Origin: Abiotrophia sp938010525
GTDB lineage: Bacteria > Bacillota > Bacilli > Lactobacillales > Aerococcaceae
Length of the DNA: 60,260 bases
Direction: 5' to 3'
Assembly (NCBI RefSeq): GCF_938010525.1
Contig: NZ_CALLVK010000014.1
Location: 1 to 60,260, forward strand
In this document: positions 7,603-16,249 of the stretch, piece by piece
Layout: every line of letters starts with the position of its first letter
Numbering within the stretch: position 1 is the first letter of the stretch
Made by a program: the position numbers and the translations under genes
Notes under the pieces: generated by a model
What the model saw: the letters and a program-made list of their open reading frames with translations, nothing else
The model's database searches: none
What the model was told of the DNA's origin: nothing

Positions 7603-7949
7603 GAGCCAGTGGGCCACTAGCTCATGGCAAAACCCCGGTTCCTGCCCTTTTCCTCAGTTCCCGGCCTAGCCAGTGGTCCACTCTCCAAAGTGGGCCACTA
7701 GCTCCTGACAAAACCCCGGTTTCTGCCCTTTTCCTTAGTTCCCGGCCCAGCCAGTGGTCCACTCGAAAAAGTGGTCCACTAGCTCCTAACAAAACCCCGA
7801 TTTCCTGCCCTTTTCCTCGGTTTCTGTCCGAGCCAGTGGTCCACTCGAAAGAGTGGACCACTAGCTCCTACCAAAACCCCGGTTTTCTGCCCTTTTCCTC
7901 AGTTTCCGGCCCAGCCAGTGGTCCACTCGACGGAGTGGACCACTGGCTC
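7603..7949. repeat. Palindromic repeat array A (4 full units + 1 collapsed)
   Basis: Full units at 7669-7704, 7750-7785, 7830-7867 and 7914-7949; each is a hairpin of outer arms GAGCYAGTGG...CCACTRGCTC whose two halves are themselves 11-bp palindromes (AGTGGTCCACT). A collapsed single-palindrome unit lies at the left edge (7603-7623). Spacers (ACAAAACCCCGGTTTCTGCC...) are similar to one another. The rest of the 7429-8023 gap holds no gene I can see. Confidence 0.9.
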
Positions 7950-7989
7950 CTAACTTTTCTCCTGATTCCAGCCTAAGCCCACACAAAAA

Positions 7990-8014
7990 AGCCTTCCCAT
8001 CAGGGAAGGCTTTT
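7990..8014 (-). terminator. Terminator of the FtsX-type permease gene
   Basis: Stem GCCTTCCC/GGGAAGGC with a 4-nt loop; T-run on the minus strand (AAAAAA on plus) just after the permease stop codon, and a shorter T-run on plus. Confidence 0.8.
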
Positions 8015-8023
8015 GCTTCTATG

Positions 8024-11000
8024 CTAATCTACTGATTTCAGGGCTTCTAGCATGTCGACTTGGCGGAGTTGGCGGTCTACTAGCCAGCCCAGGGCGGTCA
8101 GGATCAGAAGAATGGCCACAACTGGGGTCAGGTAGACGGTCCAGGCGACATTTTGGTTGAATTGGACGAAGTCAGCGCTAATACGATTCAGCAAGTAGCG
8201 GTGTAGGACCCAGCCGCCAGCCAAGCCTAGTAGGATGCCGACTAGGGACAGGGCTACGGTCTCACGGTAAATGTAGCGGGTGACTTCGCGATTGTGGAAG
8301 CCCAGAACCTTAATGGTCGACAGCTCCCGAATCCGCTCGGCCACATTAATCGTCGTCAGATTATAGAGGATGACGGCGGCCAGCATGACGGACACCAGGG
8401 TCAGAATCTGCATGACCAGGGCCAGGGAATCGACTGTCACCTGGATTTGGTGGCGGATGCCGCTGTTTTGGATGACTGAACGCACGCCGTTCAAATCCAT
8501 AAAGCGGGCGCTGACCTTAGCCAGGTCGCCTTTGGCTTCAGGCGTCAGCCGGACCAAATGGGCGTTGGCTGCCCAGGCTTTGCCATAGGCGGCCTCATAG
8601 GCGGTCCGGCTTAGGTAGACACTGTGGCCGGCATAAAGCTCCACAATGCCTGCCACCGTTACACTGACCGGCTGACCGTCGGGGTCTTCCAGGGTCAGGC
8701 GGTCGCCCACCTTGAGTCCGGCCTTTTCCGCCATTTTCTGGCTAATCAGGGCGCCCTGGTCGGGCAGTTCCAAGCGCTTATGGCTATAAGCATCATAGAA
8801 ATTCATGAGCTGGCCAAAGCCACCAGCAGGCGCCACCATAATGGTCACTTCCTGCTGGTCCTTGAAGCCAGGCAAGTGCTGGCGACCCGTTTGCAGCTGA
8901 ATGTCCAGGGTCTGCGCCAGGTCATCCTGGGCCAGGGCAGAGGCCAAGTCGCTTTCCTGGGAGGCATTGACGTGCGGCTGACGGGCCACAATCAGGTCAT
9001 AACCCACCAGTTGGTCAAATTGCCGCTCGGTGATGCCGGCGAAGGACGAGGAAATGCCCAGGCCCGCGAAGAGCAAGGCCACCGAGCCGGCCACCCCCAG
9101 GATGGTCATGAGCATGCGTTGCTTGTAGCGGAAGATGTTGCGGGCCGTCACCTTCTGGGTGAAGGTCAAGCGGCGCCAGAACCAGGTCACCCGCTCCAGC
9201 AAGATGCGGCTGCCACGCGCTGGTGGCTTAGGTAACAGGAGCTGGGCTGGCGTTTCAGCCAGTTCGCGCCGGGCCACCCACCAGATAGGCAGCAGGCTGG
9301 ACAGGAAGGACAGGCCCAGGGCCAGAGCCGCAAGCGGCCAGTAGAAATGCAGTTGAATGGGCGGATAGGTCGAAGTGGCAAAGAGGGTATGGCCCAAGAC
9401 ATAAGGCAGGCCATAGGTCCCGGCCACAATGCCCAAGACAGCCCCTAGGCCACTAGACAGGAGGCCATAGAGCAGGAATTTGGCTAGGATGTCGCCAGGG
9501 CCATAGCCCAGGGCTTGCAGGAGTCCGGCCTTCAGCCGCTCCTCGCTAATAAAGCGGGTCATGGTGGTTAAAGTCACTAGGGCGGCTACTAGGTAGAGCA
9601 CCACGGGGAAGACATTGCCCACATTGGCCATGCCCTCGGTCCGCAGCTTGCTGGTATAGAACTCGATGTCGCCCGGATAATTCTGGCGACTGTAAACCCG
9701 GTACTTAGGCGTCACCAGACCGGCCAGGGCATCTTGGGCCCGGTCAAGGTCGGCCTGACCCTCCTTGATGGCGGCTTGGGCCTCCGCTTCCTTGCTGGCA
9801 AATTCAGCCTGCTGGTCATCCAGCTCCTGGCGGGCAGAGGCCAGAGCTTCCTGGCCACTGCTGATTTCCTGGCTGGCCGACTCCAGGGCCTGGGCCCCGG
9901 CTTGGGCCGCCGCCGACTGACTGTCGAACTGGGCCTGACCGGCTTGGTATTGGCTCAAGCCGGCTTGATAGTTGGCAGCCTGGCTGTCATATTGGGCCTG
10001 ACCCGTGGCCAGGGCCGCGACGCCTGCTTGGTAGCGGGCCAGCCCTTCTTGGTAGCTAGTAGTGGCGGCCTGCCACTGGGCTTGGCCGGCTTGAAGTTGG
10101 CTTTGGGCGCTGGCCAGGGTCTGGGCTTCTTGAGCTAGGGCCTGGCGGGCGGTCTCAATGTCTGGCATGGTGTCCGGGTCCTGGCCGGCTTGGCGCAGGG
10201 CTTCTTCTTGGGCGGCCAGGGCCTGCTGACCGGCGGCTAGTTTGGCTTGGCCGTCAGCCAAGGCCTGGCTCTGGCTTGCTAGCGTCTCAGCCTGGCTGTC
10301 CAGTTGGCTCTTGGCGGCGTCCAACTGGGTCTTAGCTTGGGCCAGCTCCTGGGACTTGGCCGTCAAATTGGCCTGGCCGCTGGTCAAGGCGGCTGCCCCG
10401 CTATCCAGTTGGGCCTTGGCCTGGGCTAAGGCGGCTTGGGCGCTAGCTAGCTGGCCTTGGCCCTGGGTCAAAGTCTCATCCTGGCTAGCCCATTGGCTGG
10501 CCGCTTGGTCCAAGGCAGACGACTGGTCCGCCCACTGGCTTTCAGCTGAAGCTAGCTGGCTGGAGCCTGATGCCAGGGCCTCTGAGGCCGAATCCATATC
10601 GGCCTGGCCCTGATCGATTTGGCTGTGGACCTGGGATTGGACTTGGGCCAAACGGGCGGCGCCGTTATCGGCTAAGATGGCCTCCAAGTCAGCCTGGTGC
10701 TGGTCCACCAATTCCCAGTAGCGGGCCTGGTAGGCGTTGAGCCCGGCCAAATCCTCATAGCGCAGGCGGGCAATAGTGTAGACCGGACTGTCAAAGTCCT
10801 GGGCCGCCACCACCCCGTAGCCAGCCAGGGTCCCGCTGCCGGCCGTGGAAGGACCGAAGAGGACCTGGTTGCCCAGCTCGCCCGAGTTGACGAAGCCCGT
10901 AATGGTGAAAGTCGTCTGCCTGAGCATGGCCTTGGCATTGCCGGACTCCTTGAGCTTGACGGTGTCGCCTAGCTGAAAGCGGCCTTGCAGGCTACTTAAA

Positions 11001-11389
11001 AGGGCAATTTCCCCCGAGGCTTGAGGCAGGCGGCCGGCTACTAAATGATAGTGGGCCAAGTCCTGGGTCAGGCTGAAGATCCGCCAGGCTTCAGGCGTCT
11101 GGTCCAGCACTACGTCGGTCAGATAGCCCCCTTCGACCTGAGCACCCGACAGTTGGGCCAGCTCCTCCATGTCTTCTTGGGACAAGCCGTAGTCGGACAG
11201 GACGGTCAAGTCCTGAACCCGCAAGCCTTCTAGGTAGGCGCTGGCAGTCTGGGTAATGTCCGGCGGCGCTGCCTGCAAGCCTACCAGGGCAAAGGACCCC
11301 AGCATCATGAGGCAGACGATGGATAGGAAGCGCCCCTTGGTCTGACCAAGGCTACGCCAGAATTCTTTGAAAAGTGTTGACTTGGTCAT
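8024..11389 (-). CDS. FtsX/MacB-type ABC transporter permease with long coiled coil
   Basis: An 1121-residue permease. A first membrane helix (residues about 20-40) leads to an extracellular domain, then a stretch of about 300 residues (roughly 255-560) very rich in Ala, Gln and Ser with heptad-like repeats (LASAQAALAQAKAQLDSG), a predicted coiled coil. Three helices form a first FtsX module (about 585-720), a second periplasmic-type domain follows and three C-terminal helices close the second FtsX module. Works with the ATPase encoded upstream. Substrate unknown; related Lactobacillales systems export peptides or act on the envelope. GC-rich and repetitive codons give many false overlapping frames. 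Confidence 0.85.
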   Translation of the reverse strand: MTKSTLFKEFWRSLGQTKGRFLSIVCLMMLGSFALVGLQAAPPDITQTASAYLEGLRVQDLTVLSDYGLSQEDMEELAQLSGAQVEGGYLTDVVLDQTPEAWRIFSLTQDLAHYHLVAGRLPQASGEIALLSSLQGRFQLGDTVKLKESGNAKAMLRQTTFTITGFVNSGELGNQVLFGPSTAGSGTLAGYGVVAAQDFDSPVYTIARLRYEDLAGLNAYQARYWELVDQHQADLEAILADNGAARLAQVQSQVHSQIDQGQADMDSASEALASGSSQLASAESQWADQSSALDQAASQWASQDETLTQGQGQLASAQAALAQAKAQLDSGAAALTSGQANLTAKSQELAQAKTQLDAAKSQLDSQAETLASQSQALADGQAKLAAGQQALAAQEEALRQAGQDPDTMPDIETARQALAQEAQTLASAQSQLQAGQAQWQAATTSYQEGLARYQAGVAALATGQAQYDSQAANYQAGLSQYQAGQAQFDSQSAAAQAGAQALESASQEISSGQEALASARQELDDQQAEFASKEAEAQAAIKEGQADLDRAQDALAGLVTPKYRVYSRQNYPGDIEFYTSKLRTEGMANVGNVFPVVLYLVAALVTLTTMTRFISEERLKAGLLQALGYGPGDILAKFLLYGLLSSGLGAVLGIVAGTYGLPYVLGHTLFATSTYPPIQLHFYWPLAALALGLSFLSSLLPIWWVARRELAETPAQLLLPKPPARGSRILLERVTWFWRRLTFTQKVTARNIFRYKQRMLMTILGVAGSVALLFAGLGISSSFAGITERQFDQLVGYDLIVARQPHVNASQESDLASALAQDDLAQTLDIQLQTGRQHLPGFKDQQEVTIMVAPAGGFGQLMNFYDAYSHKRLELPDQGALISQKMAEKAGLKVGDRLTLEDPDGQPVSVTVAGIVELYAGHSVYLSRTAYEAAYGKAWAANAHLVRLTPEAKGDLAKVSARFMDLNGVRSVIQNSGIRHQIQVTVDSLALVMQILTLVSVMLAAVILYNLTTINVAERIRELSTIKVLGFHNREVTRYIYRETVALSLVGILLGLAGGWVLHRYLLNRISADFVQFNQNVAWTVYLTPVVAILLILTALGWLVDRQLRQVDMLEALKSVD

Positions 11390-11429
11390 GGGCTGACCTC
11401 CTTATGGATCGAGATGTTAGTTAAATTTT

Positions 11430-11645
11430 TTGCGGGGTGGCTGACAGGTTCATGGCGCTGGCTCGGCTGACACAAGGCGCTGGCTCGGCTGGCTCAAAGC
11501 TCGCCCGACTGGCACAAGTTGCTGGCTCGGCAGGCACGCAGCGCACGGCTGGCTCAAGTTGCTTGCATGGCAGGAACAAAGCTCGCGCCCGGCAGACACA
11601 AGTTGCTGGCCAGCAGGCAGGCAGCGCCCCGCTCCACAGAGCCAG
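11430..11645. repeat. Degenerate GC-rich direct repeats between permease and ATPase genes
   Basis: This gap between two cotranscribed ABC genes (11390-11670) carries several loosely repeated copies of GCTGGCTCGG and GGCACAAGTTGCTGG motifs. No gene, terminator or conserved frame is visible. It may be a degenerating minisatellite. Confidence 0.5.
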
Positions 11646-11670
11646 TCGCCAGCTCTTTTGCACCCATCTT

Positions 11671-12372
11671 CTAGTACTCCAAGTCCCCAATATGCTGCGA
11701 CTGGTCGTTGACCGTGATCGACTGAATTTGGGCGTCATGTAGACGAATGACCCGGTCGGCGATAGGCGCTAGGGCACCGTTATGGGTGACGATAATGACC
11801 GTGGCCCCCTCCTGGCGGGACATGTCCTGAAGAATCTGCAGGACCTGCTTGCCGGTCTGGTAGTCCAGGGCGCCAGTCGGCTCGTCACAGAGCAGGAGTT
11901 TGGGCTTCTTGGCCAGGGCGCGGGCGATAGAGACCCTTTGCTGCTCGCCCCCTGATAGCTGGGCCGGAAAATTATCCAGTCGGTGGCTGAGGCCGACGGC
12001 GGCTAGGGCTTGAGCTGGGTCCATGGCATGGGGCACGATTTCCGCGGCCAGCTCGACATTTTCCAGGGCGGTCAGATTGGGCACCAGATTATAAAACTGG
12101 AAGACAAAGCCCACGTCATAGCGGCGGTAGTCGGTCCGCTGGTGGCTGGTGTAGTCGGCGATGTTCTGGCCGTCAATCCAAATCTCCCCCTGGCTGGCCG
12201 TGTCCATGCCCCCCAGAATGTTGAGTAGCGTCGACTTGCCGGCGCCGGAAGCTCCCAGTATAATGACCAGCTCGCCCTGCTGGATGTCAAAATTCAGGTC
12301 TTTGTTAGCTGTAATTTGCCCCTGACCCGATGGAAAAAACTTAGAACAATCTTTTACTTCAATATAGGCCAT
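11671..12372 (-). CDS. ABC transporter ATP-binding protein (MacB/LolD type)
   Basis: A 233-residue ATPase with Walker A (GASGAGKST), Q-loop (FVFQFYNLVPNLTALENV), signature LSGGEQQRVSIARAL, Walker B (LLLCDEPTGALD) and H-loop (IIVTHN). The EPTGALD form is typical of the MacB/FtsE-like class that pairs with FtsX permeases, consistent with the gene downstream. Starts ATG 12372. Divergent from a TetR-type regulator, which probably controls it. Confidence 0.9.
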   Translation of the reverse strand: MAYIEVKDCSKFFPSGQGQITANKDLNFDIQQGELVIILGASGAGKSTLLNILGGMDTASQGEIWIDGQNIADYTSHQRTDYRRYDVGFVFQFYNLVPNLTALENVELAAEIVPHAMDPAQALAAVGLSHRLDNFPAQLSGGEQQRVSIARALAKKPKLLLCDEPTGALDYQTGKQVLQILQDMSRQEGATVIIVTHNGALAPIADRVIRLHDAQIQSITVNDQSQHIGDLEY

Positions 12373-12416
12373 GCGGTCACGTCCTTTCTCCTGCCTGAGG
12401 CGGTTAAATTGACAGG

Positions 12417-12482
12417 TGTTGATTTATGTCTGCTTTTATTATAGAATAGATGAAAAGCTAAGACAATGAGCAAAAATCAACA
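12417..12482. promoter_or_regulatory. Overlapping divergent promoters framed by an inverted repeat
   Basis: Plus strand (regulator): TTGATT 12419-12424, 17-bp spacer, TAGAAT 12442-12447. Minus strand (ABC genes): TTGTCT at 12461-12466, 17 bp, TATAAT at 12438-12443, so the -10 boxes overlap. TGTTGATTT (12417-12425) and its inverse AAATCAACA (12474-12482) frame the region and are candidate binding sites of the TetR-type protein. Confidence 0.65.
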
Positions 12483-12505
12483 GAGTGTCTATTTAAGGAG
12501 GGCCT

Positions 12506-13051
12506 ATGACTCAAAAACGCCAAACCCAAACCAAAACGGTCATCAAAACGGCCCTAACCCAGCTCCTGCAGGAAGTAGGCTTCGAGCAGCTGACCGTCCG
12601 CCAACTCTGCCAGCGGGCCGGCATTAACCGCGGTACCTTCTACCTGCACTACCAGGACAAGTTCGACCTTATGGAGCAACTCAAGGAAGAGACCCTGAGC
12701 CAGCTGCGCACCTTCTTCATTGAAAATCAGGAGCACGATGTCCACCTGGTGCTAGTCCTGGAGTATATTAAGGAAAATTACGACTTCATCTACGCCCTCT
12801 CCCAGAGCAACTACCTCAACTTCAAGGCCACCATCCGCGAATTCATGCTGCAACTCTTCCAGCGCGAAGACCCAGCCGATTTACAGGCCTTTCTAGGCCG
12901 CAACTTCCCTATTAGCCAAAAGTACGCCCTGGAATGCGTCCTCAGCTTAGTCGAAGGCATCATCAACCTCTGGGTCAGCAGCGGCGCCAAAGAATCCCCC
13001 CAAGAAATCCGCGATATCTTTGCAAAAGTGCTAGACTTTACTAACTGGTAA
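12506..13051 (+). CDS. TetR/AcrR family transcriptional regulator
   Basis: A 181-residue protein with an N-terminal helix-turn-helix (residues about 10-55; LTVRQLCQRAGINRGTFYLHYQDKFDLM) typical of TetR regulators, and a variable all-helical C-terminal ligand domain. The ATG follows AAGGAGG. It diverges from the ABC exporter genes with overlapping promoters, so it most likely represses them in response to an exported compound (inference). Confidence 0.85.
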   Translation: MTQKRQTQTKTVIKTALTQLLQEVGFEQLTVRQLCQRAGINRGTFYLHYQDKFDLMEQLKEETLSQLRTFFIENQEHDVHLVLVLEYIKENYDFIYALSQSNYLNFKATIREFMLQLFQREDPADLQAFLGRNFPISQKYALECVLSLVEGIINLWVSSGAKESPQEIRDIFAKVLDFTNW

Positions 13052-13064
13052 AGGGGTTGGTGGC

Positions 13065-13344
13065 GAGCTAGTGGTCCACTCGACGGAGTGGACCACTGGC
13101 TCCAGCTTTTTCTACCTTTTTGGGGGCTAGAGGCCGCTTTCGTGGCGCGCCAGTGGTCCACTCGACGGAGTGGACCACTGGCTCCAGCTTTTTCTGCCTT
13201 TTTGGGTGCTGGAGGCTTTCGTGGCGCGCTAGTGGTCCACTCGACGGAGTGGACCACTAGCTCCAGCTTTTTCTGACTTTTTGGGGGCTGGAGGCTACTT
13301 TCGTGGCGCGCTAGTGGTCCACTCGTCCGAGTGGACCACTGGCT
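13065..13344. repeat. Palindromic repeat array B (4 full units)
   Basis: Units at 13065-13102, 13149-13184, 13228-13263 and 13310-13344 between two convergent genes. Loops are mostly CGACGG. Spacers (CCAGCTTTTTCTGCCTTTTTGGGGGCTGGAGG...) are alike within the array but differ more from those of the other arrays. Between 13345 and the terminator at 13407 nothing else is seen. Confidence 0.9.
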
Positions 13345-13406
13345 TTGGCGGAATCTATCTTTTTAGGAGGCCAGCGCCCCGCTCCCTTTTTCCAAAACAC
13401 AAAAGA

Positions 13407-13435
13407 AGCCCTGCCACTAGAATGGCAGGGCTGTT
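13407..13435 (-). terminator. Bidirectional terminator
   Basis: Perfect 10-bp stem AGCCCTGCCA/TGGCAGGGCT with a 6-nt loop between convergent genes, with A/T-rich flanks on both sides. It serves the LPXTG gene and possibly the TetR gene. Confidence 0.7.
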
Positions 13436-13440
13436 TGCTG

Positions 13441-14607
13441 TTAACGGGAGTGTTTGCGGTGTTCGGTGTAGGCGATCCAGATGCCGGATACGATTAGGAG
13501 GCCGATGATGAAGAGGGAAAGGATTGAGGAGGCTTCACCAGTGCTTGGGAGGCGGCGGCCATTACGGTCATAGCGAACGCCTGGCTCTTTAGACTCCTTA
13601 GTTGCTTGGCTGGCTGCGGAGCTTTGGCTCGTAGCTGAAGATTGGTTGGCGGCTGGAGCTTGGCTCGCAGCAGAAGATTGGCTAGCACTTGAAGCCTGGC
13701 TCGCAGCAGAAGATTGGCTAGCTGCTGATGACTGGCTTGCGGCAGCACCTTGGTTGTTGCCGGAAGTTTGGTTGGCGCCTGATGCTTGGTTGGCAGCTGG
13801 TGCCTTGCTTTCTTGGCTTTGGCTATCGGCAGCCTGACTAGACTGGCTAGCTTGACTAGACTGCCCTGCTTGCCCGGCCGCCACTGCGGTCAGCACATAG
13901 TTAGAGCGGTAGACCTTGAAGGTGCCCAGGTTAGTTTGCACCTCTTCCTTGGCGTCTGGGTTGATTTGGCCAACTTGTTGAGCTTGGCTGGCGTCGACTT
14001 TGTAGTCGGGATGGGCTTTGACGAAAGCTTGGGCCGCCATATCGAAGGGAGACTGGCTGGTCTCGCTGTTAACCAGGTAGTGGCTAGTTTCGGAGACTGC
14101 TTGTTTGTCATCTTGAACCTTAACCGTCATCAGTTGGGCGTCTAGAACAGGGTTTTTCTTAGGCAACTCTGTCACCGCGTAAGTCTTAGGTTCTTGGGCT
14201 TCCTCTACTGGCAGGCTGTCGGCAGCTTCCAAGACAAAGTTGGCTTCAAAAGTATGGCCGTCAAACTCGCCCTTGTCTGTGACATAGTGCTTCTTAGCCG
14301 TATCAGTCTTGATATTCTGAGGGACGCGCTCAATCTTATAAGTGCCCTTAAGCAAGTCATAGATTTGGTTAAAGGTCACGTCTCCTGTATTGACGCTGGT
14401 ATAGTAGAGGGTCTTGTGGACCTTGCCGTCCTTGTCGACTAAATGAATCTTGACTAGCCCCTTCTCGAAAGCTGTCTCGTCCGCCTTAGGCATGAGGTTG
14501 ACAACGGATAAGGTCTCTTGCGCTTGGGCAACCGGCACTGGTGCCAATGGCAAAGCCAGGCTCACGGCTGCTAATAATGTAATACTCTTTTTAATAATTG
14601 CTTTCAT
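13441..14607 (-). CDS. LPXTG-anchored surface protein (paralogue 1)
   Basis: 388 residues: Sec signal peptide (to about residue 30, ...VPVAQAQ), an unfamiliar N-terminal domain of about 200 residues with HKTLYYTSVNTGDVTFNQ and VLTAV landmarks, a Ser/Ala/Gln/Asn-rich repeat stretch (ASQSSAASQSS), then the sorting signal LPSTG with hydrophobic helix and basic tail. It is covalently wall-bound by sortase. The N-terminal domain is clearly shared with the protein at 16250-17413. Two LytTR-type sites precede its promoter, so it belongs to the regulon of the nearby two-component system. Function of the domain unknown. Confidence 0.85.
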   Translation of the reverse strand: MKAIIKKSITLLAAVSLALPLAPVPVAQAQETLSVVNLMPKADETAFEKGLVKIHLVDKDGKVHKTLYYTSVNTGDVTFNQIYDLLKGTYKIERVPQNIKTDTAKKHYVTDKGEFDGHTFEANFVLEAADSLPVEEAQEPKTYAVTELPKKNPVLDAQLMTVKVQDDKQAVSETSHYLVNSETSQSPFDMAAQAFVKAHPDYKVDASQAQQVGQINPDAKEEVQTNLGTFKVYRSNYVLTAVAAGQAGQSSQASQSSQAADSQSQESKAPAANQASGANQTSGNNQGAAASQSSAASQSSAASQASSASQSSAASQAPAANQSSATSQSSAASQATKESKEPGVRYDRNGRRLPSTGEASSILSLFIIGLLIVSGIWIAYTEHRKHSR

Positions 14608-14637
14608 GGTAGGTCTCTCCTTTTTTTTCTTGACTAT

Positions 14638-14707
14638 AGTATAAGCCTTGGGCCAGCAAAATGGGGCAAAGTCATCAAAATCGATTAAAAATCATCGAAT
14701 TTGATGT
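14638..14707 (-). promoter_or_regulatory. LytTR-type site pair and -10 box of the LPXTG gene
   Basis: Two copies of the TCATC(A/G)AA...CGAT/GATG motif begin at 14672 and 14692, exactly 20 bp apart. On the minus strand a TATACT -10 box lies at 14638-14643, 30 bp from the nearest motif, and no good -35 box is present. This matches the distance at the 18981 gene, as expected for an activator that replaces the -35 element. Confidence 0.7.
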
Positions 14708-14713
14708 TTTATG

Positions 14714-14746
14714 AGAAAAACCCTCAGAAAAGTTATCTGGGGGTTT
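14714..14746 (-). terminator. Terminator of the LysM/LPXTG operon
   Basis: Stem AAACCCTCAGA/TCTGGGGGTTT (one mismatch) with a 7-nt loop and T-run on the minus strand, just after the glucosaminidase gene and before the LytTR sites of the next gene. Confidence 0.75.
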
Positions 14747-14772
14747 AGAAGTATAATAAATTAATAAGCTTA

Positions 14773-16245
14773 TTACTTATTTAGCACAAAAGTGTCGTAG
14801 ACTTGTAGACCATATTGCTCAATAAGGTTAATTAAGCTTTGAGCATAGTCAGGTGCCTCTGCATAGCCGCCGGCATGAATATTACGTAAGGTACTTCGAT
14901 AATCCCGGTTACCAGCTACACCACGATAATGCTGAAGGAATTCAAAACGGTGCTTAAAGCCCTCCTCAACACTCGCATAGCGTCTAAGACTACCGTTGCT
15001 GTCCATAACACCAAAGTAATTATTCTTATAGATAGCACCAGGAGAGCTACCCCATGCCGACTCAATAATAGCTTGTCCCAATGTCACAGAAGGTAAAATT
15101 TTATATTGATCCCAACCATTTACTGCAGCGGGAGTAATCTTGTTAAGGAATTGCTTCTGCGCACCACTTAAGGCTTGATAATAGCGACTTGTGAGACGAG
15201 GTAGGCTGCTTGTTGTTGGACTAGGCTTAGGATTAGAAGTAGCTGACTGACTCTTGACTTTCAAAACTTGGCCAGGATGAATCATGACATTGGCTGAGCT
15301 ATATCCATTGAGCTTCAAAAGCTCATCTACTGACATTCCAAATTGGTTAGCAATCTTCCAGAAGGAATCGCCTGATTGAATGGTATAAGTACTTGCTTCT
15401 TGATTTTTAGGCTCGTCTTTTTTGCTTTCATCCTTCTTAACTTCATCTTTTTGCTTAGGCGTATCCTTACTTACTTGAGGGCGGCTAACAATGATCTTCT
15501 GCCCAGGATGCAACATCACATTTAGTGAAGCAAAATTATTCCATTTCATTAATTCATCTAGCGTAATTCTATAGCGCTGAGAAATTCGCCATAGGGAATC
15601 GCCACTTTGAATGATATATTCTTGAGGATTGCCTGGCTGTTGAGCTTTTGTTTCTGGCTCAGTCTTCGCTGCTTCTTTTGAAGCAGATACTTTAATTAAC
15701 TGACCTGGATGCAGCATGACGTTGGTATTCGCAAATCCATTCAACTTAAGTAATTCATCGAGTGTTAAGCCAAACTTGTTAGCAATCAGCCACAAGGAGT
15801 CACCTGATTTAATGGTATAATGACGTTCAACATTTCCCGGTGAACGAAGACTCACTTTTCCACTCTCTGTATTTGTCTCATCCTTTGTTAGAGACTCTGA
15901 TTCACTGTTAGCGGCCTTGCTTACTTCAGATTCCACTCCAGAGATCTCTTGCTCACTTACATCTAGTGATTCTTTAGAGCTACTACTAATCACGTCAGAA
16001 GCTGATAAGCCTTGTTCGCTGATACTTGTCATAGATCCGGATAACTCTTCAAGAGAGGCAGGAGCTAACTCATTTTCTGATGGCCGATAATCGCTAGATT
16101 CAGCTATGGAGTTCTGAGACGATACGCTATTAGCCTCATTGGCATGTACGATCCCTTGATGAAAGCATAAAGAAAATGCTGCGACTAAGGTAAATTTGAA
16201 TATTTTATTCTGCATACTTACTGACAACCTTTCTATCACGTTCAT
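14773..16245 (-). CDS. Secreted triple-LysM N-acetylglucosaminidase (GH73-type)
   Basis: 490 residues. Signal peptide (to about residue 35), a Ser/Glu-rich region, three LysM domains (around residues 143-187, 210-254, 285-330; each starts YxIxSGDSLW/FW), then a C-terminal glucosaminidase domain with the catalytic Glu in LGQAIIESAWGSS and the partner segment FGVMDSNGSLRRYASVEEGFKHR. It should cleave peptidoglycan glycan strands during growth or separation. It is the last gene of the operon starting at 18981, separated by 4 bp from the LPXTG gene upstream. Confidence 0.85.
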   Translation of the reverse strand: MNVIERLSVSMQNKIFKFTLVAAFSLCFHQGIVHANEANSVSSQNSIAESSDYRPSENELAPASLEELSGSMTSISEQGLSASDVISSSSKESLDVSEQEISGVESEVSKAANSESESLTKDETNTESGKVSLRSPGNVERHYTIKSGDSLWLIANKFGLTLDELLKLNGFANTNVMLHPGQLIKVSASKEAAKTEPETKAQQPGNPQEYIIQSGDSLWRISQRYRITLDELMKWNNFASLNVMLHPGQKIIVSRPQVSKDTPKQKDEVKKDESKKDEPKNQEASTYTIQSGDSFWKIANQFGMSVDELLKLNGYSSANVMIHPGQVLKVKSQSATSNPKPSPTTSSLPRLTSRYYQALSGAQKQFLNKITPAAVNGWDQYKILPSVTLGQAIIESAWGSSPGAIYKNNYFGVMDSNGSLRRYASVEEGFKHRFEFLQHYRGVAGNRDYRSTLRNIHAGGYAEAPDYAQSLINLIEQYGLQVYDTFVLNK

Positions 16246-16249
16246 AAGT

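Noticed and set aside
9734..10613. Plus-strand open frames opposite the coiled-coil part of the permease
   Set aside because: They are by-products of GC-rich, low-complexity codons of the minus-strand gene, with no start sites or domain content.
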